DNA of 64,000 bases from Clostridium sp. CMCC3677 (GCF_023845585.1 NZ_JAMQHS010000011.1:1-64000), one strand, 5' to 3'; shown: positions 1 to 8,032, numbered from the stretch's first letter. Notes: a model not told the origin generated them from the letters alone. Numbers and translations are program-made.

Positions 1-76
1 TCATTTTAGCATTCCTAAGTTCAATTACTCAGTCCACTTTGCTTATGCATATATCAACACCCTGCTAAAACAGAGC
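1..76 (-). repeat. Dispersed intergenic element, A-type end (cut by window edge)
   Basis: Read on the minus strand this carries the conserved outer block (GTTTTAGCAGGG), then TGTTGATATATGCATAAG, AAAGTGGACTGAGTAATTG and a CTAAAATGA hairpin arm. The same order recurs near 5.2, 38.1, 43.5 and 61.2 kb. Only one end is visible because the window starts inside the element. It lies just downstream of the nrdD stop. Confidence 0.75.
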
Positions 77-84
77 CTAATTTT

Positions 85-2190
85 TTAATAATGTTTCTTA
101 TGACTTTCTAAATGAGATATTCTATCTGCTCTTTCTTGATACTTTCCTGGACCAAATCTCTCATCTAAACTTAAATATCCTGTTACTCTACTTACACCTT
201 GTATATCAGTACTATCACAAGTTGGACATTTACTTTCGTTACTGTGTAAATAAGTTCCACAATCTTTACAATATCTTATATGGAAATTTACTCCCATATA
301 ACTTATATTAGTGTTTTTATATGCATAACTTATTATATCCATAATAACATCTTCAGTTGGGAAATCATCAACTTCTATATAAGTTATATGTCCTCCATTA
401 CAAAGTTTATGATATGGAGCTTCTATATCAATTTTATCCTTAATTGATATGGCATGCCCTACTGGTACATGATAACTATTTGTATAGTATTCTTTATCAG
501 TAATACCTTTTATCATTCCAAATGTTTTTTGATCTTGCTTTATAAATTTACCTGATAATCCTTCAGCAGGAGTTGCATAACAGCTCCAATTTAAACTATA
601 TTCTTCTGTTAATCTATCGCAATACTCTCTTATATGACCAATTATCTTTAATCCTAATTCTCTTGCTTCTTCAGTTTCTCCATGATGACTACCTATTAAT
701 GCTGTTAATGTCTCAGCAAGACCTATAAATCCGATACCCCAAGTTCCTTGTTTTAATATAGGTTCAATAGAATCTTCTGGCTTTAAATTTTCTGAACCCA
801 CCATTAAATTTTGACCTGCTATAAATGGTAAATCTTTAACCTTTAGATTCTTTAATACATTATATCTATGCAATAAAGATTCCTTAGATAAAGATAATCT
901 AGCATCTAAAATTTTAAAGAACTTATCTACATCACCTTTGGCTTGTAATCCTATTCTAGGTAAATTAATTGTAGTAGGAGCTATATTTCCTCTTCCTTTA
1001 CATCCTGGTTCTCCATTTACATTTTTCATAAGATAAGTTCTACATCCCATAGTAGCTGGAACATATCCTTTATCATAATATTCTTTATTGAAATCTGCAT
1101 CAATGTTCATAAAAGTAGGATTCATTCTTTTAGCTGCTACTCTACAAGCTAATTTATATAAATAATAGTACGGATCATTTTCTTCTCTATTAACCCCTTC
1201 TTTTACTCTAAAAATTATGTTAGGGAAAATAGGTTGTTCTCCTTTACCTAATCCTCTTTCATATTCTAAAAGAAATACTTCACAAACTAATGCTGCATCA
1301 TCATTAGTTGGTATTCCTATATTTACAGAACTAAAAGGTACTTGTGATCCAGCTCTACTATGCATAGTATTTAAATTATAAATAACACCTTGCATTGCTT
1401 GATGAACTCTTTTTCTTAAAGTTTTCTCTATAAGTCTGTTCATCTTTTCTTTTGGAATATCTAATTCTTCTAATTCTTTTTTTATCTCGTCTCTTGTTGG
1501 AGGAATAAAAACTGCCAAATCATTATCAAAGTCTGGATGAGATTGCCCCCCAAACATATCATTTTGAGTAGATTGTAATAATATGCATGATAATTCTGCA
1601 GCTGTCTCTATTCTCTTAGGTGCATTTATTGTTCCATATCCTGTATTAAAACCATTAATTAGAATTTCTTTAGTAGGTATATGAAGACAATTAGTAGTTA
1701 AATTATAACTATCTAAATCATGATAATAAAGATCACCTGTTTCGTGAGCTTTTGATAAATGTTTGGGCATAGTAGATAAATTATGCCATTTATTAGATTC
1801 AGAAGCTATTCTTAATAACTTAGAACTAAAATTGTTTCCTACATTCGCATTATCTCTATCAGTTTCAACACCTATTTTTTCTATTGCTTTCATTAAATCT
1901 GACTTTATGTCTCTTACTCTTGTTCTTTCTCTTCTATATGATGAATATGCAAAAGCTATATTTTTATCCTCTTCACCTAAAGCTTTCTCAACCAAATTTT
2001 GAATTGCTTCTACTGTAATTTTTTCTTTTTTCGTATCTTCTATATAAGTAATCACCTTTTGTACAGTTTCCAAAACTTGGCTTTCTCTTAAAGTAACCCC
2101 AATTTCTAGCGCAGCACCTTTAATCGCTTGAGAAATCTTCTCTCCGTTAAACTCAACCGTTCTTCCATCTCTTTTTACAACATATAGCAT
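85..2190 (-). CDS. nrdD: Anaerobic (class III) ribonucleoside-triphosphate reductase
   Basis: Reduces ribonucleoside triphosphates to deoxyribonucleotides under anoxia using a glycyl radical installed by NrdG, which is not in this window. From the chosen ATG the protein is 701 aa, normal for the family. An N-terminal ATP-cone (about residues 1-90, starting MLYVVKRDGRTVEF) is the allosteric dATP/ATP site. A C-terminal zinc site is formed by two CxxC pairs (about C641/C644 and C655/C658). The glycyl-radical segment RVTGYL places the radical Gly near 671. An upstream in-frame GTG at 2203-2205 is rejected because GTGGAGGT there is the Shine-Dalgarno for the ATG at 2188-2190. A strong promoter and an NrdR box lie directly upstream. 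Confidence 0.97.
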   Translation of the reverse strand: MLYVVKRDGRTVEFNGEKISQAIKGAALEIGVTLRESQVLETVQKVITYIEDTKKEKITVEAIQNLVEKALGEEDKNIAFAYSSYRRERTRVRDIKSDLMKAIEKIGVETDRDNANVGNNFSSKLLRIASESNKWHNLSTMPKHLSKAHETGDLYYHDLDSYNLTTNCLHIPTKEILINGFNTGYGTINAPKRIETAAELSCILLQSTQNDMFGGQSHPDFDNDLAVFIPPTRDEIKKELEELDIPKEKMNRLIEKTLRKRVHQAMQGVIYNLNTMHSRAGSQVPFSSVNIGIPTNDDAALVCEVFLLEYERGLGKGEQPIFPNIIFRVKEGVNREENDPYYYLYKLACRVAAKRMNPTFMNIDADFNKEYYDKGYVPATMGCRTYLMKNVNGEPGCKGRGNIAPTTINLPRIGLQAKGDVDKFFKILDARLSLSKESLLHRYNVLKNLKVKDLPFIAGQNLMVGSENLKPEDSIEPILKQGTWGIGFIGLAETLTALIGSHHGETEEARELGLKIIGHIREYCDRLTEEYSLNWSCYATPAEGLSGKFIKQDQKTFGMIKGITDKEYYTNSYHVPVGHAISIKDKIDIEAPYHKLCNGGHITYIEVDDFPTEDVIMDIISYAYKNTNISYMGVNFHIRYCKDCGTYLHSNESKCPTCDSTDIQGVSRVTGYLSLDERFGPGKYQERADRISHLESHKKHY

Positions 2191-2206
2191 TTTGCTTACC
2201 TCCACA

Positions 2207-2222
2207 ACACAATATATAGTAC
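2207..2222 (-). promoter_or_regulatory. NrdR box upstream of nrdD
   Basis: ACACAATATATAGTAC matches the NrdR consensus ACACWATATATWGTGT at all but the last two informative positions. It lies between the predicted transcription start and the nrdD Shine-Dalgarno. NrdR is the ATP-cone repressor of ribonucleotide reductase genes. It usually binds two boxes about three helical turns apart, and I could not see a convincing second box at that distance. Confidence 0.65.
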
Positions 2223-2239
2223 TTTAATAATACTGTACT

Positions 2240-2268
2240 ATTATACTTGATTAAATATGCGTTAGCAA
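2240..2268 (-). promoter_or_regulatory. Sigma-A promoter of nrdD
   Basis: On the minus strand, -35 TTGCTA (2263-2268), a 17-base spacer and a perfect -10 TATAAT (2240-2245). The NrdR box is just downstream, placed to block initiation or early elongation. Confidence 0.7.
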
Positions 2269-2399
2269 TACCGTTAATGTTTAGTTTTATTGGTGATATT
2301 TTTTAATTATTAGTGAATATATCTTTTTATCTCTATATTTGGTTAAATTTTAAGGTTGTTTTCAATTTGACTTCTTATAATTAACATTATACAAGAACT

Positions 2400-2453
2400 T
2401 ATCACTATTGATAACTATATCACTATTGATATAGTTATCAATAGTGATATAAT
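2400..2453 (+). promoter_or_regulatory. degV-padR promoter overlapped by a triple operator
   Basis: A perfect inverted repeat of 23 bp per arm (2400-2422 and 2427-2449, 4-base centre) is built from three copies of the 14-mer TATCACTATTGATA, two direct and one inverted. The promoter lies within it: -35 TTGATA (2426-2431), 16-base spacer, extended -10 TGATATAAT (2445-2453). A protein bound here should block RNA polymerase. The PadR-family regulator encoded second in the operon is the obvious candidate; that link is inference. Confidence 0.75.
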
Positions 2454-2488
2454 TAATAAATAGAATATATTACTAGGAGGAATTTTTA

Positions 2489-3337
2489 GTGGATAAAATT
2501 GCATTACTAACTGACAGTGCATCCGATATATGTACTGAGGACCTAAATAAATATAATATAAAATTATTACCTTTTAAAATTATCTTTTCTGATAAAGAAT
2601 ATGATGATAAATTGGAAATAACTTCTGATGTTCTTTATGAATTACTTCCTAGAGAAATTCCAAAAACATCATTACCAAGTATCGAAAGACTTAACAACAC
2701 TCTTAATCAATTAATTGCTGAGGGATATACACATGCAATTATAGTAACATTATCAAGTGAATTTTCAGGAACATATAATTCAATGAGATTAGCATGTGAA
2801 AGCTTTGAAGGTATAGAAACCTTTGTATATGATTCAAAAAGTTTAAGTATGGCAGAAGGTGTAATAGTATTAGAAGCCGCAAAACTTATTGAAGAAGGAA
2901 AATCATTTGATGAGATAGTAAAGATAATTCCTAAACTAAGATCTAATATAGATATATATTTTACTATAGATACTTTAGAATATCTAAAAAAAGGTGGAAG
3001 AATAGGTAGAGTTGCTGGAACTATCGGGGACGTTCTTAACTTAAAGCCTGTTATAACAATAGATAACAATGGTTGCTTCCATACTTACTGTAAAGCTCGT
3101 GGTAAAAAGCAATCTGCATCAAAATTATTAAAAGTCGCTAAATCTTATACCGAGAATAATAAATGTAAATTCTGGGTTATGGATGGTAATGCACTGGATG
3201 ATGCAAAAGCATTATGTGAAAATATTAAGAGTTTAAATAATGTAATAGAATGTAATTTAGGGTATAGTATAGGACCTGCACTTGGAGTTCATACTGGACC
3301 TGGTCTTTTTGGATTCATTGTTGAAAAGGTAGATTAA
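2489..3337 (+). CDS. DegV family fatty-acid-binding protein (FakB-like)
   Basis: DegV/FakB proteins hold a single fatty acid and present it to a DhaK/DhaL-like kinase (FakA) for acyl-phosphate synthesis. At 282 aa this is full length. It starts with the family signature ITDS-type strand (LLTDSASDI, residues 6-14). The fatty-acid-binding segments with a conserved TxxSS-type turn (VTLSSEFSGTYNS) and the late GPALGVHTGPG loop are both visible. The start is GTG at 2489, eight bases after AGGAGG. It is the first gene of a two-gene operon with a PadR regulator, one base apart. No fakA is nearby, so the kinase partner must be elsewhere. Which fatty acid it binds cannot be told. Confidence 0.92.
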   Translation: MDKIALLTDSASDICTEDLNKYNIKLLPFKIIFSDKEYDDKLEITSDVLYELLPREIPKTSLPSIERLNNTLNQLIAEGYTHAIIVTLSSEFSGTYNSMRLACESFEGIETFVYDSKSLSMAEGVIVLEAAKLIEEGKSFDEIVKIIPKLRSNIDIYFTIDTLEYLKKGGRIGRVAGTIGDVLNLKPVITIDNNGCFHTYCKARGKKQSASKLLKVAKSYTENNKCKFWVMDGNALDDAKALCENIKSLNNVIECNLGYSIGPALGVHTGPGLFGFIVEKVD

Positions 3338-3338
3338 T

Positions 3339-3791
3339 ATGTCTGACTTTAATTTTTCTCATATAGATGATATAAAAAATGAAGAAAAAAGATTATACCA
3401 AGAATATAAGAGTAAAATTTCTGAATTAAAAAAAGTTAAGAAAGAAAAGGAAGCTGTAGGGCAAGTATTTACCAAAGGTCTTTTGCCTATATATGTTTTA
3501 TATATATTATCATTAAATCCCACAAACGGAAATGAAATTTCAAATCAAATAGGTATAAGAACTAATAACAAATGGATTCCTAGTACTGGTGGAATATACC
3601 CCCTACTAAAAAAGTTAGAAAAAGAAGCTCTTATTGTTGGAATATGGGATGATCCCAATAAAAAATTTCAAAAAATATATCATTTAACTCCAAAAGGAAA
3701 AATAGAATATGAACATAAGAAAAAACTTCTAAAACCTAAAATCGAAGAATCCTTAGAAGTATTTAAAATAATTTATAATGACCTTTACTAA
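3339..3791 (+). CDS. PadR family transcriptional regulator
   Basis: A 150-aa winged-helix protein. After a charged N-terminal helix (about 1-40) comes the PadR core (about 50-125): GLLPIYVLYILS, NEISNQIG, the STGGIYPLLKKLEKEALI recognition-helix region, and the wing ending in YHLTPKGK. PadR proteins are usually repressors that dimerise through a C-terminal helix, here residues 125-150. The ATG overlaps the degV end region with a one-base gap, so translation is probably coupled. The triple operator over the shared promoter suggests that it represses its own operon. Inducer unknown. Confidence 0.9.
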   Translation: MSDFNFSHIDDIKNEEKRLYQEYKSKISELKKVKKEKEAVGQVFTKGLLPIYVLYILSLNPTNGNEISNQIGIRTNNKWIPSTGGIYPLLKKLEKEALIVGIWDDPNKKFQKIYHLTPKGKIEYEHKKKLLKPKIEESLEVFKIIYNDLY

Positions 3792-3795
3792 TTTT

Positions 3796-3842
3796 GTGCC
3801 TTGTTTTAAAATAGTTTATATTTTAAAGCAAGGCACTTTTTA
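3796..3842 (+). terminator. Rho-independent terminator of degV-padR
   Basis: A long hairpin with arms GTGCCTTG-TTTTAAAA and TTTTAAAG-CAAGGCAC (3796-3836) is followed by a T run, five bases after the padR stop. Confidence 0.9.
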
Positions 3843-3850
3843 GTTAAACT

Positions 3851-3925
3851 ATACTTTTACAGAGTGTTTATATCTATATAAGAACAGCTGGAAAGAGTAA
3901 TTAAATTTAACATCACAAAATTCCT
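3851..3925 (+). repeat. Degenerate dispersed-element end
   Basis: AGAGTGTTTATATCTATATAAG followed by GGAAAGAGTAATTAAATTTA aligns with the A-end consensus of the dispersed element, with several substitutions. It looks like an old, decayed copy. Confidence 0.45.
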
Positions 3926-3990
3926 TAATTCTATTAATGTATATTTATTTAAATAATACTAAAAATACTATTAAAGGATGGTGTTAATTT

Positions 3991-4197
3991 ATGAAAGGCT
4001 TTATTATTGATTCAACTTATAAAGAAGATATTGTAATAGATAAAAATAATATTAATTCTACAGTGCCATGTAATAATATTCCTAATAATTCATTAAATGG
4101 TTCTAAAATCCATTTAAATGATGTTTCATCAAGTTATATCACTCATTATAATAAAGACAATAAATATAACCCATATAACGTAGTTGACTACCTATAG
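3991..4197 (+). CDS. Small hypothetical protein (68 aa)
   Basis: Not recognised. An Asn-, Asp- and Ser-rich 68-residue protein with no signal peptide or membrane segment. A good Shine-Dalgarno (AAAGGATGGTG) precedes the ATG, which supports real translation. It has a polar composition and two Tyr-rich stretches near the C-terminus (YITHYNKDNKYNPYN). The promoter for the downstream riboswitch lies across its last codons, so it is transcribed separately from thiT. Function cannot be inferred. Confidence 0.6.
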   Translation: MKGFIIDSTYKEDIVIDKNNINSTVPCNNIPNNSLNGSKIHLNDVSSSYITHYNKDNKYNPYNVVDYL

Positions 4198-4212
4198 TTA
4201 TATGGGTAAAAT
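4184..4212 (+). promoter_or_regulatory. Promoter of the TPP riboswitch-thiT unit
   Basis: -35 TTGACT (4184-4189), 17-base spacer, -10 TAAAAT (4207-4212). The -35 lies inside the last codons of the small upstream gene. Confidence 0.55.
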
Positions 4213-4215
4213 AAA

Positions 4216-4330
4216 TATATATTATAGTGCTAGGGGAGCCTTTGTGCTGAGATTTGATTTATTTCATAAACCCTCGGAACCTGATCCAGTTAATTCTGGC
4301 GTAGGAAAGTATAACCGCTTAATATATATT
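4216..4330 (+). ncRNA. TPP riboswitch (THI element)
   Basis: The conserved TPP aptamer blocks are all present: AGGGGAGCC...GCTGAGA on the 5' side, then ACCCTCGGAACCTGATCCAG, the P4/P5 turn TTAATTCTGGCGTAGG and AAAGT. The flanking AAATATATATTA and TAATATATATTT form the P1 stem. It senses thiamine pyrophosphate. The downstream gene is a thiamine transporter, so TPP should turn it off. Confidence 0.97.
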
Positions 4331-4334
4331 TATT

Positions 4335-4446
4335 ATACTAATAAACACTAAAAGTCTTTTAGTATATTTTATTGTTCTATTTGAATAATAAAAATTTATA
4401 TTTATTGGTTAACAATCTCCTAAGCACAATTAAGGAGGTTTTTTTT
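4335..4446 (+). promoter_or_regulatory. Expression platform between TPP aptamer and thiT
   Basis: Two hairpins are visible. The first is ACTAAAA/TTTTAGT at 4347-4363, extendable by TATACTAA/TTAGTATA, with a weak T-rich tail. The second pairs AATCTCCT (4414-4421) with AGGAGGTT (4433-4440). Its 3' arm is the thiT Shine-Dalgarno itself, and it is followed immediately by a run of eight T (4439-4446). The same hairpin could therefore act as a terminator and hide the ribosome site. Confidence 0.6.
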
Positions 4447-5127
4447 ATGAATATTTTTAACGATTGGGCGAAACAAATTTCGAAATTGTACAGTCATTTG
4501 CCCGAAAATGTACAAACTATTATTTCTAATCCATTATCACTTATTACTTTATTAGGGTGTATTGCTATACTAGTTGTATTAGTAAAAGCAAAAAAAATTA
4601 AATTTACACCTCAATTAATTGCTAGAATCGGTATAGCCTTAGCATTGGCAACAATTCTAAAAATTCTTAGAATTTATCATTTTCCACAAGGCGGAAGTAT
4701 AACCTTTGGTAGTATGGTTCCTATTTTGCTAATTGCATTTATGTATGGACCACAAGTTGGATTCCTAACTGGATTCCTTTATGGAATGATCACTTTAGTT
4801 ATGGATCCTTATATTCTACATCCTGTTCAAGTATTATTTGATTATCCATTACCATTCCTATGTTTAGGTATCGCTGGATTTTTTCCAAATAAAAAGTATT
4901 TAGGCGTAACACTCGCAGTGTTAGGCAGGTTTATATGCCACTTTATATCTGGAGTTGCTTTCTTTGGATCTTTTGCACCTGAAGGAATGTCTCCAGCATT
5001 ATATTCTCTATCAGTAAATGCTCCTATAATCGGAATAGAAGGAGTCATTTGTTTAGTTATAGTTGCTGCTCTTCCTATGGCAAGAATAATTTCAGTCGTA
5101 TCAGATAATAATAGAGTAACAACATAG
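4447..5127 (+). CDS. thiT: Thiamine transporter ThiT (ECF S-component)
   Basis: Membrane substrate-binding subunit for thiamine that works with the shared ECF energising module (EcfA/A'/T), not encoded here. 226 aa from the chosen ATG with about six hydrophobic segments. Characteristic ThiT features include the RIYHFPQGGSITFGSM segment and the YGPQVGFLTGFLYGMI loop, and WD/YPLPFL near the C-terminal half. The ATG at 4447 follows TAAGGAGG by eight bases; a longer in-frame extension from 4372 would run through the riboswitch platform and is rejected. Regulated by the upstream TPP riboswitch. Confidence 0.93.
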   Translation: MNIFNDWAKQISKLYSHLPENVQTIISNPLSLITLLGCIAILVVLVKAKKIKFTPQLIARIGIALALATILKILRIYHFPQGGSITFGSMVPILLIAFMYGPQVGFLTGFLYGMITLVMDPYILHPVQVLFDYPLPFLCLGIAGFFPNKKYLGVTLAVLGRFICHFISGVAFFGSFAPEGMSPALYSLSVNAPIIGIEGVICLVIVAALPMARIISVVSDNNRVTT

Positions 5128-5168
5128 ATTAAATATTATAACAATATATTTTTCATTTTTATAATAGG

Positions 5169-5235
5169 CTATGTTTTAGCAGAGTGTTGATATATGCATA
5201 AGCAAAGTGGACTGAGTAAATTAAATTCTGTAATA
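5169..5235 (+). repeat. Dispersed intergenic element, solo A-type end
   Basis: CTATGTTTTAGCAGAGTGTTG continuing through ATATATGCATAAGCAAAGTG and GACTGAGTAAATTAA is nearly identical to the A-end at the left edge of the window. After about 65 bases the similarity stops and no B-end follows, so this is a truncated or solo copy. Confidence 0.7.
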
Positions 5236-5263
5236 TATAATACTAAATGTGATTAATAGATAT

Positions 5264-5312
5264 AAAAAAATGTGGTGTTAAAAATTTAATTTTTAACACC
5301 ACATTTTTTTAT
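5264..5312. terminator. Bidirectional terminator between thiT and ferredoxin
   Basis: A perfect 18-bp stem (AATGTGGTGTTAAAAATT and its complement) is flanked by A7 on the left and T7 on the right, so it can end both convergent transcripts. Confidence 0.93.
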
Positions 5313-5497
5313 TCTACTGAGATTGCATTAACCGGACAACTTGTTTCTGCTTCTTTTGCAGAATCTTGGTATGCACTTGGTACCTCTTCAACTATAGAAC
5401 CAGCTTTTCCATCGTCTTGCATATCAAAACATTCTGGACATATTGATGGGCATAAGCCACATCCTATACAAGTATCTTTATCTACTTTTGCTTTCAA
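5309..5497 (-). CDS. [4Fe-4S] ferredoxin
   Basis: Small soluble electron carrier. The motif CIGCGLCPSIC near the N-terminus plus a distal Cys in ETSCPVNAI supply the ligands of one [4Fe-4S] cluster. This resembles Thermotoga-type single-cluster ferredoxins rather than the 2x[4Fe-4S] clostridial type. The Cys that pairs with the fourth N-terminal Cys in a disulfide in that type appears to be absent. TTG at 5495-5497 is preferred (62 aa, MKAKVDKDTC); GTG at 5504-5506 lies inside the Shine-Dalgarno AAAGGGTGAG. The neighbour upstream is an Mrp ATPase. Confidence 0.9.
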   Translation of the reverse strand: MKAKVDKDTCIGCGLCPSICPECFDMQDDGKAGSIVEEVPSAYQDSAKEAETSCPVNAISVE

Positions 5498-5563
5498 AAA
5501 ACTCACCCTTTCATTATAAAATTACATTTATAGTATTTCCATAAGAAAGATGAGTTATGTATA

Positions 5564-6406
5564 TTAATATAAAGCTTCAAATATTAATGAATATAAATCA
5601 TTATCTATAACGTAAGCTTCTGCTTTACCTTTTTCTAGAGCCTCTGTTAACTCTACATTTATAGGTAATTCACCTATTAAAGGTAATCCTAAATATTCTG
5701 CATGTTCATCAGAAGATTTTGTACTAAATACTCTTATCTTCTTATCGCAGTCTGGGCAAGTAATATATGCCATATTTTCAACTACGCCTCTAATTTTTAT
5801 TCCTATCTTTTGAGCCATTATAACTAGCTTTTTAACAATCATTGATACCATGTCTTGTGGAGTTGATACTATTATTACCTCAGTAATAGGGAATTCTTGC
5901 ATTACTGTAAGAGCTATATCACCAGTTCCTGGTGGCATATCTATAAGTAAATAATCTAATTCTTCCCAATTAGTTTCCATAAACATTTGCTTTAATACTC
6001 CTGTAATTACAGGTCCTCTCCATATAACTGGATCTTCTTCAACTGCTGTTAAAAGATTCATAGATATAACTTTTATTCCTGAATCAGTAATTACAGGTTC
6101 AAACTTTACCATATCATTTTCTAATGGAATTATCTTTCCTCTTTTTTCATTAATGCCAAAAAATCTAGGCATAGATGGTCCTGTTATATCTGCATCTAAA
6201 ACTCCTACTTTATATCCTTTTTTAGCTAAAGTAGTTGCCATTATTCCTGTAACGGTAGACTTTCCTACTCCACCTTTTCCACTAATAACGCCTATTACAT
6301 TTTTAATTTTTCCATATGTAGGTATGATTTTAGGTATAGAATTTTCACATCCTTGACCTTTTGATCCACATGAATCTTTACTTGGACAATTGTCACAGCT
6401 TCCCAT
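5564..6406 (-). CDS. Mrp/NBP35-type P-loop ATPase (Fe-S cluster carrier)
   Basis: Mrp/ApbC proteins bind and hand on Fe-S clusters. In 280 aa, the deviant Walker A GKGGVGKS (43-50) is followed by the switch LLIDMPPGTGD. The dimer-interface CPDC (C217/C220) that holds the bridging cluster is intact. A short Cys-rich N-terminal segment (CDNCPSKDSCGSKGQGC) gives extra potential ligands, a feature of clostridial Mrp proteins. AGGAGGAAC precedes the ATG. The ferredoxin gene follows on the same strand, which suggests related redox or Fe-S duties. Client proteins are unknown. Confidence 0.93.
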   Translation of the reverse strand: MGSCDNCPSKDSCGSKGQGCENSIPKIIPTYGKIKNVIGVISGKGGVGKSTVTGIMATTLAKKGYKVGVLDADITGPSMPRFFGINEKRGKIIPLENDMVKFEPVITDSGIKVISMNLLTAVEEDPVIWRGPVITGVLKQMFMETNWEELDYLLIDMPPGTGDIALTVMQEFPITEVIIVSTPQDMVSMIVKKLVIMAQKIGIKIRGVVENMAYITCPDCDKKIRVFSTKSSDEHAEYLGLPLIGELPINVELTEALEKGKAEAYVIDNDLYSLIFEALY

Positions 6407-6421
6407 TATTTGTTCCTCCTC

Positions 6422-7255
6422 TTACCACTCATTTGGCATTTTATTCACTTCTCCAATATCGATATCCCAATTTCTAAAATTATATTCTGCTGATATATAA
6501 TAAGTATTGAAAACTTTATCCTTTTTATTATCAACGGTAATCATAGTTTTAAAAATGGTACTATTATATCCTCTGTTTTTAACTTTAATTATTGTATCAA
6601 ATTCATTAGAATTGTTTTTAACAAGTTTAGCATTTGGAATGACTTTATCAATATTTTTTTCAAATTGTTTCAAATCTGTTGAAAGTATGTATTTTAAACA
6701 ATCAATATCACCACTTATATCTATTCCTACTTTATTAGAAGCATCTATTTTAGATTTTTCAGATTCCAATACTGCTAAAATAGTTTGATAATATACATAT
6801 TCAAAATTTCTTGGTTTTCTTACAAAAGATAAGTTTTGTATTATTGTATCATCTAAACGGTTTGAAATTGAAAAACATTCTTCATCATTAAAGAAATTTC
6901 CTTTTCCTCTTTCATCAGCACCAACTATATAGTCATACTTTTTAACCTCATCTCCCATGCAAATTTCAAAATAATAATCTGCATCTAATGAGCTTCGTTC
7001 AGATACTTTTTTACCATTTGACAATAATTTGTACATATCATTTATTGCATTAGGCTCAGTAATTATAAATCTAAATCCAGTATCTCTAGCACTTTGAATT
7101 ACAATTTTATCCACTTTGCTTTGATTTACATATTCGAAATTATTGTTTTTAATCCCTAGTGTGATGGCTAATTTATCGTAAGTACTGCATCCAACCAAAA
7201 TAGAAGTAATAGTAATTAGAGTTAGAAGCAATATAAAAATTTTTTTCTTAAACAA
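6422..7255 (-). CDS. Putative lipoprotein, function unknown
   Basis: A type II signal peptide (MFKKKIFILLLTLITITS) ends in the lipobox ILVGC with the lipidated Cys at 23. The remaining 250 residues are polar and probably extracytoplasmic. I recognise no domain. It starts at TTG one base after the lgt stop, so it is probably translated by coupling. AAGGGAG lies about 12 bases upstream, a long but usable spacing. That it sits directly behind the enzyme that lipidates such proteins is notable but may be chance. Confidence 0.75.
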   Translation of the reverse strand: MFKKKIFILLLTLITITSILVGCSTYDKLAITLGIKNNNFEYVNQSKVDKIVIQSARDTGFRFIITEPNAINDMYKLLSNGKKVSERSSLDADYYFEICMGDEVKKYDYIVGADERGKGNFFNDEECFSISNRLDDTIIQNLSFVRKPRNFEYVYYQTILAVLESEKSKIDASNKVGIDISGDIDCLKYILSTDLKQFEKNIDKVIPNAKLVKNNSNEFDTIIKVKNRGYNSTIFKTMITVDNKKDKVFNTYYISAEYNFRNWDIDIGEVNKMPNEW

Positions 7256-7256
7256 C

Positions 7257-8015
7257 TTATTTCTTCGCTCCCTTAAAAAATTTATGAAAATTAAAAATAG
7301 CTAATCCAAGAATTAATGTAAATACAGCTATAAATTGAGATGTTGATAATAACCCAACATTCCCCCTTGGATCATTTCTAAAAAATTCTACCATAAATCT
7401 TCCTATACTATATATTATCAAGTACATAGAAACTACTTTACCTGATTTCTTTTCTTTTTTAGAATAATATAACAAGAAAAATCCTAGTAAAAAATCAAAA
7501 ATTGATGAGTAAATTTGAGTTGGATGTACATGAATACCTGCTGGTGCAAGTGAATTTATTGGAAACTCTACCCCTATTGGAAGATTAGTTTCTTTTCCAT
7601 AACAGCATCCAGCTAAAAAACATCCTATACGTCCAAATCCTTGTGCAATAGCTAACCCTGGTGCAACTAAATCTAAAATCTTAAGTACTTTCCAGTTCTT
7701 ACTTTTACAATATAAATATATTGTTAATGCACCCAGTATTAATGCTCCATACACAACAAATCCATAACCAAAATTCAACAATATACTTGGATCTTCTAAT
7801 ATACTTTTAAATTCAGTTACAATAAAAAGTAGTTTACCCCCTACTACTCCTCCGATTACAGTTAAAATAATTAGATTTAATAAGGAATCTTCATCATATC
7901 CTTTTTCTCTTCCTTTTTTTAAAAGCAAAGATGCTGCCACAAGTATTCCTATAGCAATCATTAAACCGTAACTTTTTATTTCTAGACCAAACGCCTTAAA
8001 TAAAATTATTTTCAT
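7257..8015 (-). CDS. lgt: Prolipoprotein diacylglyceryl transferase
   Basis: Transfers diacylglycerol from phosphatidylglycerol to the lipobox Cys of prolipoproteins in the membrane. 252 aa with seven hydrophobic segments. Signature GRIGCFLAGCCYG corresponds to the Lgt motif containing the essential Arg and Asn/Gly region. The conserved HPTQIYSSI and GRFMVEFFRND segments are also present. ATG at 8013-8015 follows AAGGAGATACGC; the ten-residue upstream extension contains this Shine-Dalgarno and is rejected. Coupled to the downstream lipoprotein gene. Confidence 0.96.
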   Translation of the reverse strand: MKIILFKAFGLEIKSYGLMIAIGILVAASLLLKKGREKGYDEDSLLNLIILTVIGGVVGGKLLFIVTEFKSILEDPSILLNFGYGFVVYGALILGALTIYLYCKSKNWKVLKILDLVAPGLAIAQGFGRIGCFLAGCCYGKETNLPIGVEFPINSLAPAGIHVHPTQIYSSIFDFLLGFFLLYYSKKEKKSGKVVSMYLIIYSIGRFMVEFFRNDPRGNVGLLSTSQFIAVFTLILGLAIFNFHKFFKGAKK

Positions 8016-8032
8016 GCGTATCTCCTTAAAAT

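Noticed and set aside
4372..4446. 25-residue extension of ThiT
   Set aside because: It would be encoded by the riboswitch expression platform and lacks a Shine-Dalgarno.
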